Source of the DNA: Cladopsammia gracilis | Taxonomy: Eukaryota; Cnidaria; Anthozoa; Scleractinia; Dendrophylliidae | DNA length: 64,000 nucleotides | Reading direction: 5' to 3' | Assembly: GCA_022457155.1 (NCBI GenBank) | Contig: JAJGOT010000466.1 | Span: 587,501-651,500, forward strand | Shown here: positions 12,701 through 24,700 of the stretch, in pieces | Position numbering within the stretch: the stretch's first letter is position 1 | How the letters are laid out: every line of letters begins with the position of its first letter | Position numbers and translations under genes: made by a program | The notes under the pieces: model-generated | Seen by the model: the letters and a program-made list of their open reading frames with translations, nothing else | Database searches by the model: none | What the model was told of the DNA's origin: nothing

Positions 12701-15700
12701 AGTATTATAACTATATGCACACAGCATTGCGAGTAATTTTGCTTGTGGTTTTAGAATTTATAAGAACTAATTGAGCCATCAGGTGGGGAAACGGTATTTT
12801 GCGAGCAGACCCAACAGTTCATTTTTGTTTACAATAATCAGAAAACATTATTTGCTTTTTTTGTTATAAAACAAGAGGCTAACCAGTAGCCTATTCTCAT
12901 GCGCTTGCGTAAGAAAGTTTTACCGTTTATTTTAAATGGGTCACGCACCCCTCCCCCCTCAACGAATTTTGCGTGACACACATTGCACCATCACTCATTG
13001 ATTCCTGATCAAACCCACACTAGTCTAATACTTTCCAAACCGTGAATTATCAGTTGCATTACATTGGGTTATTCCAGAAAGAATCCACCCCCCCCCCCCC
13101 CCGCCACCCCACAGACGGATGGCAAGATTTTTTGACCCCTCCCCCTCCGCCCGGATTTCCTGGCCCGCTAGACTCCCCCTCCCGTGAAACTTTTTAAAAA
13201 TAAATTTTGCGTGATGCATCATGGAAAAAACACTCTGTGATTTCAAGACCAAATAAATAGAATTCTTCTATAAAGCTAGTTCCTTAAATAACTGCTTTGA
13301 TTTTGCCATATATTAGTTTTTAAAAGCCAAGCTTCGTTTCATGCAAATTTTGTATAAAATGTAATTCGATCGCGTGTAAAATGTAATTCGATCGCGCGCT
13401 GTGCGGTCATGAATCCAAAATATTTTCGTTGGATTTCGAGTTGGATTTCGAGTTGGATTTTCGTGTAAGGATGTAGAGTTGTTTTTTTCGAGATGGTTAC
13501 TAGTAATCCAGCTGCAACGAATCGGCTAGTTTGCGGTTAAATGCCGCAAAAGAAAAGAGCGGAGAAAAAGACAAAAATAGAAAACGTTTTCTTAATGCCG
13601 TTGAGTCACGCAAGCAACATATCAAAAACCTGTCAAATGAACAACTGACAGATGAGCAAATTACTTTACTATCCCGTGGTTTAAAGTTCATTCCCGGGCA
13701 CCCGTAACAAGAGAAAGTGAAGGAGGCAAGTTTAATGGAAGAAGAAAAAGAAGAAGAAGTATCAGGCGCCAGCACTCGCAGATTTTAATAATCTATTTGC
13801 TAGACGAATGCGCCTTCAATACATATTTCGCGGGGAAGAGAAAGAACCTGACCCTTTCCACGTTTAATAAGTCAAGCTGGGAACCACCAGCCCAGCCTTC
13901 AGTAGCACTAGAGACCTTCTTAGAAGAGGTCAAATTTGAGATTTGATAGACCAAAGGACAACCTGTCACATGGAGAGCGACATGCACTCAAAGAACTATC
14001 GCGTGACAAAAACATACCTTATTACATGAAATTTTGGCGACACGTTATAAATAGCGATTTTGAAAAATCCATATTTAGCGGCACTTTAATTTAGGACTGT
14101 TCCGAAAATGAGGAGTGCGGAGTGCGGAGTGCGGAGTGCGGAGTGCGGAGTGCGGAGTGCGGAGTGCGGAGTGCGGAGTGCGGAGTGAAAAAAAAAAACT
14201 AAATGAAGTGAAAAAAAAAAACTAAATGGAGTGAAAAGAAAAATCTCTAAATTTAAGTGGAATGCTGCTTATAATTTTACCCTAAATAAAAAAGGAGCGA
14301 TTTTCTTTCTATTTAGTTTTTAGGATAACATTCGATAACAGTTACAGACAAATTTAAAAGAAATAATAACAGAAAAGAACAAACATTTGCGCGACCATTG
14401 CCGATTGAGTTGTTTTTTAATTGATATTTTACTGTTAATCCACGCCACTGTTGTCAAATATGCAAATGTTTGGCAAGAACGGTAGAACGCTTTCCACAGT
14501 TGTCGCATCTGGATTGGATAGAAAATTCAACAGAAGATTTCTCAATTCAGCGAAATGATGTCAAATAAACAATATACATGCCTTTTCTCTGAGTCTTATT
14601 ATAAAAACAGGGTCATTAATAAACCATTCAAAGTCACTTCACCTAAAGAAAAACAAAGCCATTCAAAGTCAGCCAGCAAGTAAAAAGAGGAATGAACGCA
14701 AAAAAATCAAGCACAAAAAAAAACACTTAATACACCTTTAGAGAAAAACAAAAAAAAACACATCAAAAACCTCTCTGATAAAGAACTTACAAATGATCAG
14801 ATCAATTTACTAGGAAGATGTTTAAAATATATTCCTACACCCGTGACAAACGAAATACAAATTAAAAGGCAACTCTTGCGTGGCTTCCATCAGTTCGCAA
14901 GAAGAATGCGTCTACAATACTTTTTTTCACGGGGAAAACAAAAAACCTCACCCTTTCCACGTTAAATCTTCGTGGAATCCACTAGTGCAACCATCCGTTG
15001 CGCTTGAAAGCTATTTAGAAGAGGTTAAAACTCAGCTCGCGGAAATACAAATCGTATTAAACACAAAGGAACAACTACTGTAGTTCTAAACACGGAAGAT
15101 AAAATGAAAGAAGGCCAAAACCTATTAGATAACGAAAAACAGTACAGACCTCTTCCAGAACCCATGGTTAAAGAAACATATTTCAACAACTAATTGACGA
15201 ACTCTATTATGGAAATAACGGATGAAATGACTAAAAAGTTTCTGTCAAACACTGACCCGCCTCGTATCCCAATATTTTACAACCTCACAAAGATACACAA
15301 ACCGAGCCCTGTCGGAAGACCAATTATATCAGGGTGTGATGGCCCAACAGAGAAACTATCATCACTCGTTGACAAACTCATTCAGCCGATAGCACAACAA
15401 CAAGAGTCATATCTCAAAGATACGACTCATTTCATCAAGTTCGTAGAACAAACGAAAGTCCCAGGAAACACAATCCTTGTTTCTATTGACGTAACGAGCC
15501 TATATACGAATATCCCGCAAGAGGAGGGAATCAATATAGTATGCAAGGCCTATGACGCCTTTCACAAAAATGAACCTCCTATTCCTACACGACTACTTCA
15601 AAAAGCGCTCAGACTTATCTTAACAGAGAACTCATTCCATTTTAATGGAAAAACTACCTTCAAACTCACGGAACTGCCATGGGCACCAAAATGGCAGTCG

Positions 15701-18700
15701 CTTTTGCAAACATTTTCATGGCAAAGGTAGAAACAGAAATCATAAGTCAAAGTACTTTAAAACCGCTCGTTTGGAATTAATGTTTTTTTGACGACATTTT
15801 TTCCCTTTGGGACACAACCAAAGGAGATATACTACGGTTCATTGAGTGCAAACAAACATCATACAAGCATAAAATTTACGGCTGAGATATCCGAAACAGA
15901 AATATGCTTCTTGGACACTAACGTTTACAAAGGCGAGAGATTCATAGCTGAATCGGTACTCGATGTACGCACCCACCCATTATTCTACATGCCACCCATC
16001 TGGAGTCAAAAAAAGGCTTCAGACTTCTCAGAACTAACTCTTCAAAAAGATTATTTCAAGACGGAGAACATAAATAACTTCAAAACACATCTACTTGAAA
16101 GAGGTTACCAAGAGAATTGTTCAAAGGGTCCTCTCAGAAGTGACTTTTGAAGACAGAAATAAAGCGCTCATCCAACAAAAACAAAAAGAAGACAAGTAAA
16201 TCCCGCCTTTTGTAACGAAATATCATCCATCAGTGCCTAACTTAAAACAGATCATCATGAAACACTGGCATCTTATAAAACAGCAGCCATTACTAAACGA
16301 AATATACGAAGAACCGCCCCTAATATCATACAAAAGGGAACGTTCTCTAAAAGATATACTCGTACGAGCTGACTTTCTTAAAGGCTAAAACACGCGCGTG
16401 GGAGTCGCGTAGGCATGCCACTCTTTATTACACTTTAAACTCGAATAAAATACACATCGAACCACAAATTTATTGACAACAGCGGCGTGGATTAACAGTA
16501 AAATATCAATAAAAACAACTCAATCGGCAATGGCCACGCTTTCGTCAAGCTGTTTAGTGGCTGCGTAAATGTTTGTTGTTTTCTATAATTTTTTTCTTTT
16601 AAATTTAAAATTTGTCTGTAACTGTTATCGAATGTTAGTTACCCTAAAAACAAAATATAAAAAGAAATCGTTCCTTTTTTATCAGTTTATGGTAAAATTA
16701 TAAGCAGCATTCCACTTAAATTTAGTGATTTTTATTTTCACTCCATTTAGTAATTTTTTTTTTTCACTCCGCACTCCGCACTCCGCACTCCGCACTCCGC
16801 ACTCCGCACTCCGCACTCCGCACTCCGCACTCCGCACTCCGCACTCCGCACTCCGCACTCCGCACTCCGCACTCCGCATTTTCGGAACAGCCTTAATTTA
16901 GCGATTTTTTGTAAATTTTGGAACATAAGTCACTTAATTTTCGCGATTTCACGAACTGAACCTTTGGCGAATTTATTCAAAACTTTTACGACGATAATAG
17001 AACATCTATAAACGTCAATAGCTTCATTTAAATCACTTTAATGCGATAAAAACAAAATCGTTCTGAGACTTAATTTTGAACGAAACAAACGAAACTGCAA
17101 CTGTAATATCATATCTTAATGCTGTCCTCATTCATATCTACATTTTCACACAATGTCAGTGCTCCTTTTAGTGTGTACGAGACATCTGATACACTTCATA
17201 ATCGACCGTCAAACAGCATTATTGTGTGAAACTGACCAGATGGCGGAATTTCATGTTGTACTCACCTTAATTTAGCGACGATTTAAATTTAGCGACACTT
17301 AATTTTGGTGCATTTTAATTTAGCGATTTTTTGAAAAATCGCTAAATTCGCTAAACTTAAGTGTCGCCATAATTTCATGTAATAAGGTAGTAAAAAAAAA
17401 CATATAAAGTTGGAACGTTACCCACCACAGCGAAACCACCACACAGTGAATCAACCAGATATATAAGCTGCGTTATACGATTCAGTCACGCGAAGAGTTA
17501 AAAGAGATAGATCTGATCTGATAGATAGCTGGACAGATACCTTTATTTAAACAGGGTTTCTCTTTCAGGAGTTACAAAGTAAAAAACTGATATCATTAGA
17601 GGACCTAATATCTAAACAATAATGATAAAAATATACAAATTAAAAGACAATGGAAGTCAACAACATGCGGGTTCGTTAAGAATCGAAATAGATTTAAAAA
17701 AAAATGTCACTCTGAACATTAAAACCTATGACATTTATAATTTTTTCTTCTTTCAACTATAATTCCGGAAAAATAGGCCGAAAAAAGATCGAACAAGAAG
17801 ATAATAAAGGACGCGTGACAGCCGCGTGGGCTCAGAAAATTTTTGTTACCGGGAGACCTAGGCGAGTTGGTGGAATTATCACTTTTGAACGGCTTCAACC
17901 AAAAAAACTTAAAAGAGTAGACCCGGGTAGACCCCTAAATTCTTAAAGAAGAAAGGCTAAATTAATTGTACATCCCAAATTATGGATGAAAAACAAATGT
18001 GTAAAGGAATGAGAAATCTAAGAGAAGGTACGAAAGTTCAGTTTACGATAGTGTCAACTAAACCGATTGAGATCAGCTAAGGCTAAGGCAGTCATTGTAC
18101 TCGAATGCAACATTTAATTGTAGCCATGAGGAAGACGGGATATTTCTCTTTAATATGCCCTTCTGGGGAGCTGAGCTCTACGCTAACTCAAAGAAATAAC
18201 ACTAAACTACTTGTAGTTATACGCAGGTAAACACATTCGCCTAGCTGTGACTGTGACATCCCCGGGGAGGGGGGGGGGGGTTACTCCCTATAATGGGCAA
18301 TACGGAGATGCTCCGCCCGAAAGGGGTACCTTTTTGAGGCTGGAGGTATGTGAAAAAGGGTCGGAATTTTACGAGTTGAAGTATATAAAGGGTGGGGATT
18401 TCACGAAGAATAGGAAAGGGTAGCGAAAACACGCCGTTGAAGCATAAAAAGGCAAGGAAAACTGCCATTTAAGTGTTATAAAAAGGGTTTTTTTCAAAAT
18501 ACATCAAACAGACGCACGTAAAGGCTATATGAAAGGGGTACCATTTTCATTGAAAGGTATATGAAAGGGGCACCTTTATTGTCAAAAACGGTATATAAAA
18601 GGGTAAGGGTTTGGACCTCGAAGCGGAGCATCCCCGTACAAAACTTTGTTGAGTACCCCCCGGGGTGTAACATATGTAACAGATGAGTAATGTAATCCCA

Positions 18701-21700
18701 ATCATTACGTGATTTAACCTCTCATGAAATCCTATAAACCAAAACAATAAAATTCAGAACTTTCTAGACAGTAAACGTAAACCGATCTGCTCACGTCTGC
18801 AACATACTGCATAACAAGTCATGCTATGAGCGGAATAAAACTAAAGCTCTGTGAACTGTCTTGTTAAAAATACAGGAAAATACTCTTAAAAACGACCGAT
18901 AAAGTGACCTAAAATCCTCTTCAAAAGCATGCAAAGTGACAGCGTCACATTAATATCGCTGAAAATCCTAGAAAAGGAACATTTTTTTCAATTCCACGCG
19001 CTGAAATATAGCTTCTTGTTTGCCGTGATGGCTATTGTTTAAACAACGGTTAAATCTCATAACGCACACCGCTTGCTGCGTGGCTGTTCACTGTGTGGTG
19101 GGTTCACTGTGTGGTGGGTTCATTGTGTGGCGGTTCACTGTGTGGCGGTTCACTGTGTGGCGGTTCACTGTGTGGTGGTTCACTGTGTGGCGGTTCACTG
19201 TGTGGTGGCTCACTGTGTGGTGGTTACGCTGTGGTGGGTAACGTTCCAACCCCTGCTCAAAAAAACTGATAAGGGAACCACAACCGTCATAATGAACAGA
19301 GCAGACAAAGTTAACGAGGGTCAAGTCCAACTCGATGATATAAATAACTACCGACCCCTAGACAACCCAATGGTTGAAACCACAACCAAAAGAGTTCAGC
19401 GATTGATTAAATCACTGCTTCTAGAAGGCCACATCGACGAAATGACGGCTAAATGGCTTTCCCTTACGCCCGATCCTCCGCGAATCCCAGTGTTTTACAC
19501 ACTCACAAAGATTCACAAACCGACACCTGTCGGAAGACCAATAATATCAGGGTGTGACGGCCCTACAGAACGGATCTCAGCTTTTGTTGACCACCTCATT
19601 CAGCCAATAGCACAAAAACAAGCTTCGTATCTAAAAGATACAACAGACTTTATTAACTTCATCGAGAATATCAAACTGCCTAGAAGCACCATTCTCGTCT
19701 CAATGGACGTCACTAGTCTGTACACGAACATACCACAAGAAGAGGGTATTACCACTGTATGCGAAGCATACGAAGAATTTCACCACAGAAACCCTCCCGT
19801 CCCTACCAGGTATTTAAGATAAATGCTCAGTCTGATCCTACAAGAAAACTAATTCCAATTCAAAGCAAAAGATTATCTTTAAACCCATGGAACAGCCATG
19901 GGCACGAAAATGGCCGTAGCCTTTGCTAACAATTCTAACATTTTCATGGCCAAAATAGGAAAAGGAATACTCAGACAAAGCAGCATTACACCCATCCTTT
20001 GGAGAAGATTTATTGATGACGTCATATCAATGTGGGACACAAGCAGAGACAAAATAGAAGAATTCCTTAAAAACAGTTTTCACCCCACAATCAAATTCAC
20101 GGCTGAAATATCTGAAACAGAAACTGTATTCTCGGACACGAAAGTGTACAAAGGTGAAAGATTCCACAGGGAGTCTATCCTTGACGTGCGAACACATTAC
20201 AAACCTACAGAGACCTTTCTATTCGTGTCACCCACCAGGCGTCACGAAAGGCTTTATCAAACGGGAAGCCTAAGGCAATTCTAAGAACAAATTCCTCTAA
20301 ATTTACCTTTGAGGAAAGCACGAGAAATTTCGAAACACACCTGAAGGACAGAAGTTACTCAGCTTGGAGTGTACATGTGGAAAAACACCTCTCAGAGGTC
20401 AAATTCTCCGATAGAAAAACGTCACTAGAACAGAAAAACGTAAGAAAATACTGCCCTTTGTAACGCAATACCACCCGGCGTTGCCAAGACTATAAAAGGA
20501 CATACTCATGGGGAAATGGCTTATTATACAGAACAAACCACATCTGAGAGAAATCTTCAAGGAGCCTCCCCTCATATCATATCGCAAAGGAAAATCCCTA
20601 AAAGACATTCTAGTAAAGGCTAAGCTTTGAAGGCTTTAGAATTTATTTGCGAACTGCAGGAGTCGTGCAAGCCCGTCAACACTTTTTAAAGGGGATATGT
20701 CGCGAGATATGTCACGCAGGCAAAAACGTCGGGCTGATATCAAACAAATTCACGCTGTGGAATCGGGCAAAATCCTTCAATTCTGCCGTGCTGTGTACTC
20801 CGAAAGGTCTCAGATTTTTCCCACATATAAATAGTATATTTGTCTTGATTTCATTTTGGTATTTCCCCATTCCGTAATCATACGCCTCAGTACATGTCAG
20901 TATCTCAATGTCTGGAAGTTGCATTCAGCTTATAATAATCAGTTGAGCATGGACTAAGGTTCTTCACCGGTACTGATTGCTGTGGAATCAACCCAAAAGT
21001 TGTCTTATTTTTCTCTCTTCTACGGAAGTAGTGTGCTTTCAATGCTCTAAAGGAATTTAAAATAACAAGCGCAAGCGATCTCAACGTCAAGCTAGGTCAC
21101 GTACGCGAAGAGTTCTAATAGCTGCCGTAGTTGATCTGTTTTGAATGAAGTCCATAAATTTTCATTGCTCTCTCTCTCAAGCGAATAAAAAAACACATAA
21201 AATATTAGGTTTGTCTGTGGTAATAATAAATTACAAAGCGAAATTTTCTAAGCCGACTATGTTTTAAATACTGAAGCGTGCTATTTTTGTGTCGAGACAA
21301 ACAATTTTTTTTCATAATGCTCAACTATTAGACATTGAGAAGATATATATTGAGCCCTACGATACGATTCCAAGATCGGGAAAATATCCGAAACTAAATC
21401 ATGACAAATAGATTATTTACATGTGTGAACAATTTGAGACATTTTGGAGCACTCAGCTCCCCAGAATTGGATGGATTGTTTTGAATTGGAAGTTTTTCAA
21501 GTTTGTAGCGTTGCGTGACACTTCGCAACATAGCCCCTCTGGATATATCATGTGCCAGTCTGAAAACAAAATTATATTAAACCGGGTAACATTTCTGGGA
21601 TCACATATAGGTTTTGTCTGGTGTATAATTCTCTTGAAATCAAACATTATTTTACAAAAGATTTTAATGATTAAAACCCCGGCCGATTAGACACGCAAAT

Positions 21701-24700
21701 GAAAAGCCACTCAAAATTTAATGAATAATTCATAACTAAAAGCATTCAGATTTTTACAACACGGGACGTATTTTCCCGGTAAACCTGGCTGGAAGGAACG
21801 AACAGTTTCTACTCCTGACATTGTAGAGTTTATGGAATACTGCAAGATAACCAAACCAAGTACTTTCAATTCAGAAATCCAGTAAATGACAACAAATTTG
21901 AAATAGGAACTTGTTAGCGAAAGTTGCAACTTGCTCACACAACTTCCAGCTTGCTCGAAGCAAACTGTCAATCAACATACCAATGTTGCAGCGCAAGTTA
22001 GCAAAGTTGCTCGCAAAAGAAGATCCGGTTTGACTGTAAACAAGATTGCCGTTACGTTACCGATCTTCCATCCTCCTCCATCTTGAAAACACCTCAAGAC
22101 GATGTGCAACACCGCTGACAAAGTACGTTAAACCACTGAAAAAATAAAATTTATTGAAGCCCCGCCAAAAAAATCCCGCCAAAAAAATCCTAACTCGAAA
22201 TCCAACTCGAAATCCAACTCGAAATCCTAACTCGGTAAATAGGCAACCTCATGAAACTCATATTTCCTTGAATGAAAATGTCTTTTCCCTTGAATAAAAG
22301 AGTTAATCGCTTATCAGAATTCGGTGATTTTCTGCTTCCGGAAGGTTTGGCTTTTTTTAATCCTAATTGCAGCGCGTAGCGCTTGTAGCGTCTGCAAATT
22401 ACATTTATTTATAAACATCACAAAATAAGGAGCGATTTTAGAATACCCAGCAGCCACTTATTTACATATCCCTAAACGTTTGGTAGAACGAGGTATATGA
22501 AAACAAAAGAAACTATTTATATTCCATGACATGCAAATAAGTGGCCGGGTATTCTACAGTTTCGCCCAATTGTAGAAATAGAATTTAATGCGTATTTGCA
22601 AAACAGTGCATCCATATTTTTTGTCAATAACTGGTACGACTACTCCGAATAAAATAGTATTGAAAATTGCCCGAGAAACTGATTTGGAAATCAAAATTTC
22701 AAAAACATACACAGACATCTTTGCGTAAGGCGCCGTGTGTGAAGTTTAATAGAACTATAAAATTGAAGTCTTGTTTTGTTTACATAATATCGTGGAAAAT
22801 TTCTCCAAAACTAACGAGAACACAAACTAAGAAAACGTCAACCACAAATTGATATCAACATAAATTCTCACCGAAAAATGTTATTTCTTTTATGGCATAA
22901 AGTCCCTTGGCTGCTTGAAAATTCTAAGACTCCGCTTCTTCGAAAGAAACATCACCCCGCGGCATTGAGAAAAACGTATGGAGTTCCTCGAAGCAAGATT
23001 TCGTCGCTTAAAGAAAGCTCTCCTGTTTCTCAACTACAGCGGCTTCTGAGTATTCTTTAAAGCTTTCTCTTTCCATTTTGAATATTTTGGATGTGTGTTA
23101 TTACTCCGACAAGACAAAACTATGGTTTTGAAAACAAAGCACATGCCGAGCGCGGCAGCCATTTCTGTAGAACGTTTATGTGACCTGACGACCCGGCTAG
23201 CAATAATATATGCGTGCATGAATTTGCATGCACAAATGAAACACAAAAAAAAAAAGTGACGAAGGAAAACGGCTCCCACACCTTACCGTCATGCGCGCTA
23301 TGCGCATGAGTAATAAAAAAAATAGTCTCTTGTGTTTCTAAATTATAAAAAAAAACCTTTTAACAATCAGTAATTTTCTCTCAGAGAAAATCGTCCTGTT
23401 ACCATGAAACTGTGGTGTTTACAAGAAAGCATTACTGGAAAAGTCACTTTTAGAAGACTCAACTCAACACAACAAATAGTTCTCCAATCTCACCATATCT
23501 GCCCGTTGATGTTACAATATCGCACACTGAATATCTTATTATAGCCTCGCGCGAACGCCCCTAGCGGCCGGGAGCGGATCAGACGACGCGTTTTCGTATT
23601 TCCCGGAATCCGTTGACAGGGAGAAGGATTACCCATTGTCCTTACAAGCCAAGATTTCAAGACGACCAGTCGAGTAAAGTCAAACTTCTTGAGAGAGGCG
23701 GCTGTATTCGCAGAATCTTATTAATGCATTGCTTTTTAATATTTCCCCAGACATCGATGAATGTGACATTGGTATTCACGACTGCCACAGTTTTGCTTCA
23801 TGTACAAACACTGTGGGGTCCTACAACTGTTCATGTAACCACCCTTACATAGGAAGTGGAAAAAACTGCAGCTATCCTGCGTCAGGTAAACAAGCTACAT
23901 TGATCTCAAACTTTCAGTACATGTTGCAATTATTACAACATGATGTTCAGGTGCAAAGAGTGAAAAACACAAGCAAAGAGATGCAAAACGCTTTCGTGAT
24001 TATTTTAGTTTGGTCACTGTTTGGCTTAACTCCTAGCTTGGAATGATTTGACAATAGACAATATCAACAATTACGTAGTACCGTTCAAACAAGAATTATG
24101 CAGGGAAAATATAACAACAACAGCAACAACAACGATTTATTTTCAAATAATAAAACAAAATATATTGGCGAGTCAACTACCGTGCTTTAAAACTGTGAGT
24201 CCGTTAAGCCAAAACAATTGAAAATGACCTTTTAAGGTGTAATTTTGCTTGTAGAAGATTATGACTGCGAAAAGCAACCTCGCATTCCCGTGGCTTTCTA
24301 TATACCTTTCAGCAGAACGCATTAGCAATAACAATTATAAGCAATTCGCTTAATTAAACACAAGAAATGTCCTTGTTCCGTACTACTATAATATGATTAT
24401 CAGTTGCAAGTTGATATTTTTCTTAAATTCATTTTTTTTTGTCACAATTGGCAGTTATATTAGCTGCTTCTGTTATAATTAAGAGGAAGGAAATGAATTG
24501 TCGTGTAAAATATGATGAAATGTCTACGTTTCGTACCTGTATGAACAACGACTCAGACGTTGTGTAAAACATGATGAAATGTCTACGTTTCGTACATGTA
24601 TGAACGACTCAGACATCGTGTAAAACATGATGAAATGTCTACGTTTCGTATGATCGACGGTTTCAGATAAAAAAACACGGCTGCCAATCCTCTGAAAACA

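Larger units (their letters stand above)
14015..17389. mobile_element. Long-TIR DNA element carrying a Penelope copy
   Basis: The ends are TACCTTATTACATGAAATT at 14015 and its reverse complement ending at 17389, 29-bp inverted repeats with one mismatch. Further in, both sides carry matching inverted arrays of a 7-bp unit (GGAGTGC at 14110-14187, GCACTCC at about 16770-16878) and a shared AGTGGAATGCTGCTTATAA block. The same TACCTTATTA end is found on the MITE at 44012-44536. No transposase is visible; the middle is occupied by a Penelope-like element. Confidence 0.75.
17409..19250. repeat. Inverted-repeat segment inside Penelope copy A
   Basis: The left end starts GTTGGAACGTTACCCACC and the right end finishes in GGTGGGTAACGTTCCAAC; the match runs about 42 bp and includes CACCACACAGTGAA/TTCACTGTGTGGTG. 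The right arm leads into a tandem array at 19089-19240. Inverted flanks are common around Penelope elements, so this may be Penelope end sequence rather than a separate transposon. A G-rich MITE at 18259-18666 lies inside. Confidence 0.6.
13432..22235. mobile_element. Nested transposon block splitting repeat R1
   Basis: The block is bounded by inverted short repeats: TTGGATTTCGAGTTGGATTT at the left (about 13433-13460) and AAATCCAACTCGAAATCCAA at the right (about 22195-22225). Flanking sequence matches the two halves of repeat R1. Inside lie a Penelope-like copy in two pieces (13500-14014 and 19250-20640), a long-TIR element at 14015-17389 with another Penelope-like copy in it, an inverted-repeat segment at 17409-19250, and a MITE at 20688-21538. 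The layering is inferred from sequence continuity. Confidence 0.65.

Noticed and set aside
16682..16879. 65-aa minus frame with repeated RSAECGV
   Set aside because: Produced by the 7-bp array in the long-TIR element; no start context or homology expected.
19035..19330. Open frames on both strands with repeated FTVWR and NRHTV peptides
   Set aside because: They are translations of the 15-16 bp tandem array and only join the Penelope frame by chance.
14500..20640. Hammerhead ribozyme expected in Penelope elements
   Set aside because: Looked for the CTGATGA core with a following GAAA on both strands near the Penelope copies and saw none that could fold.
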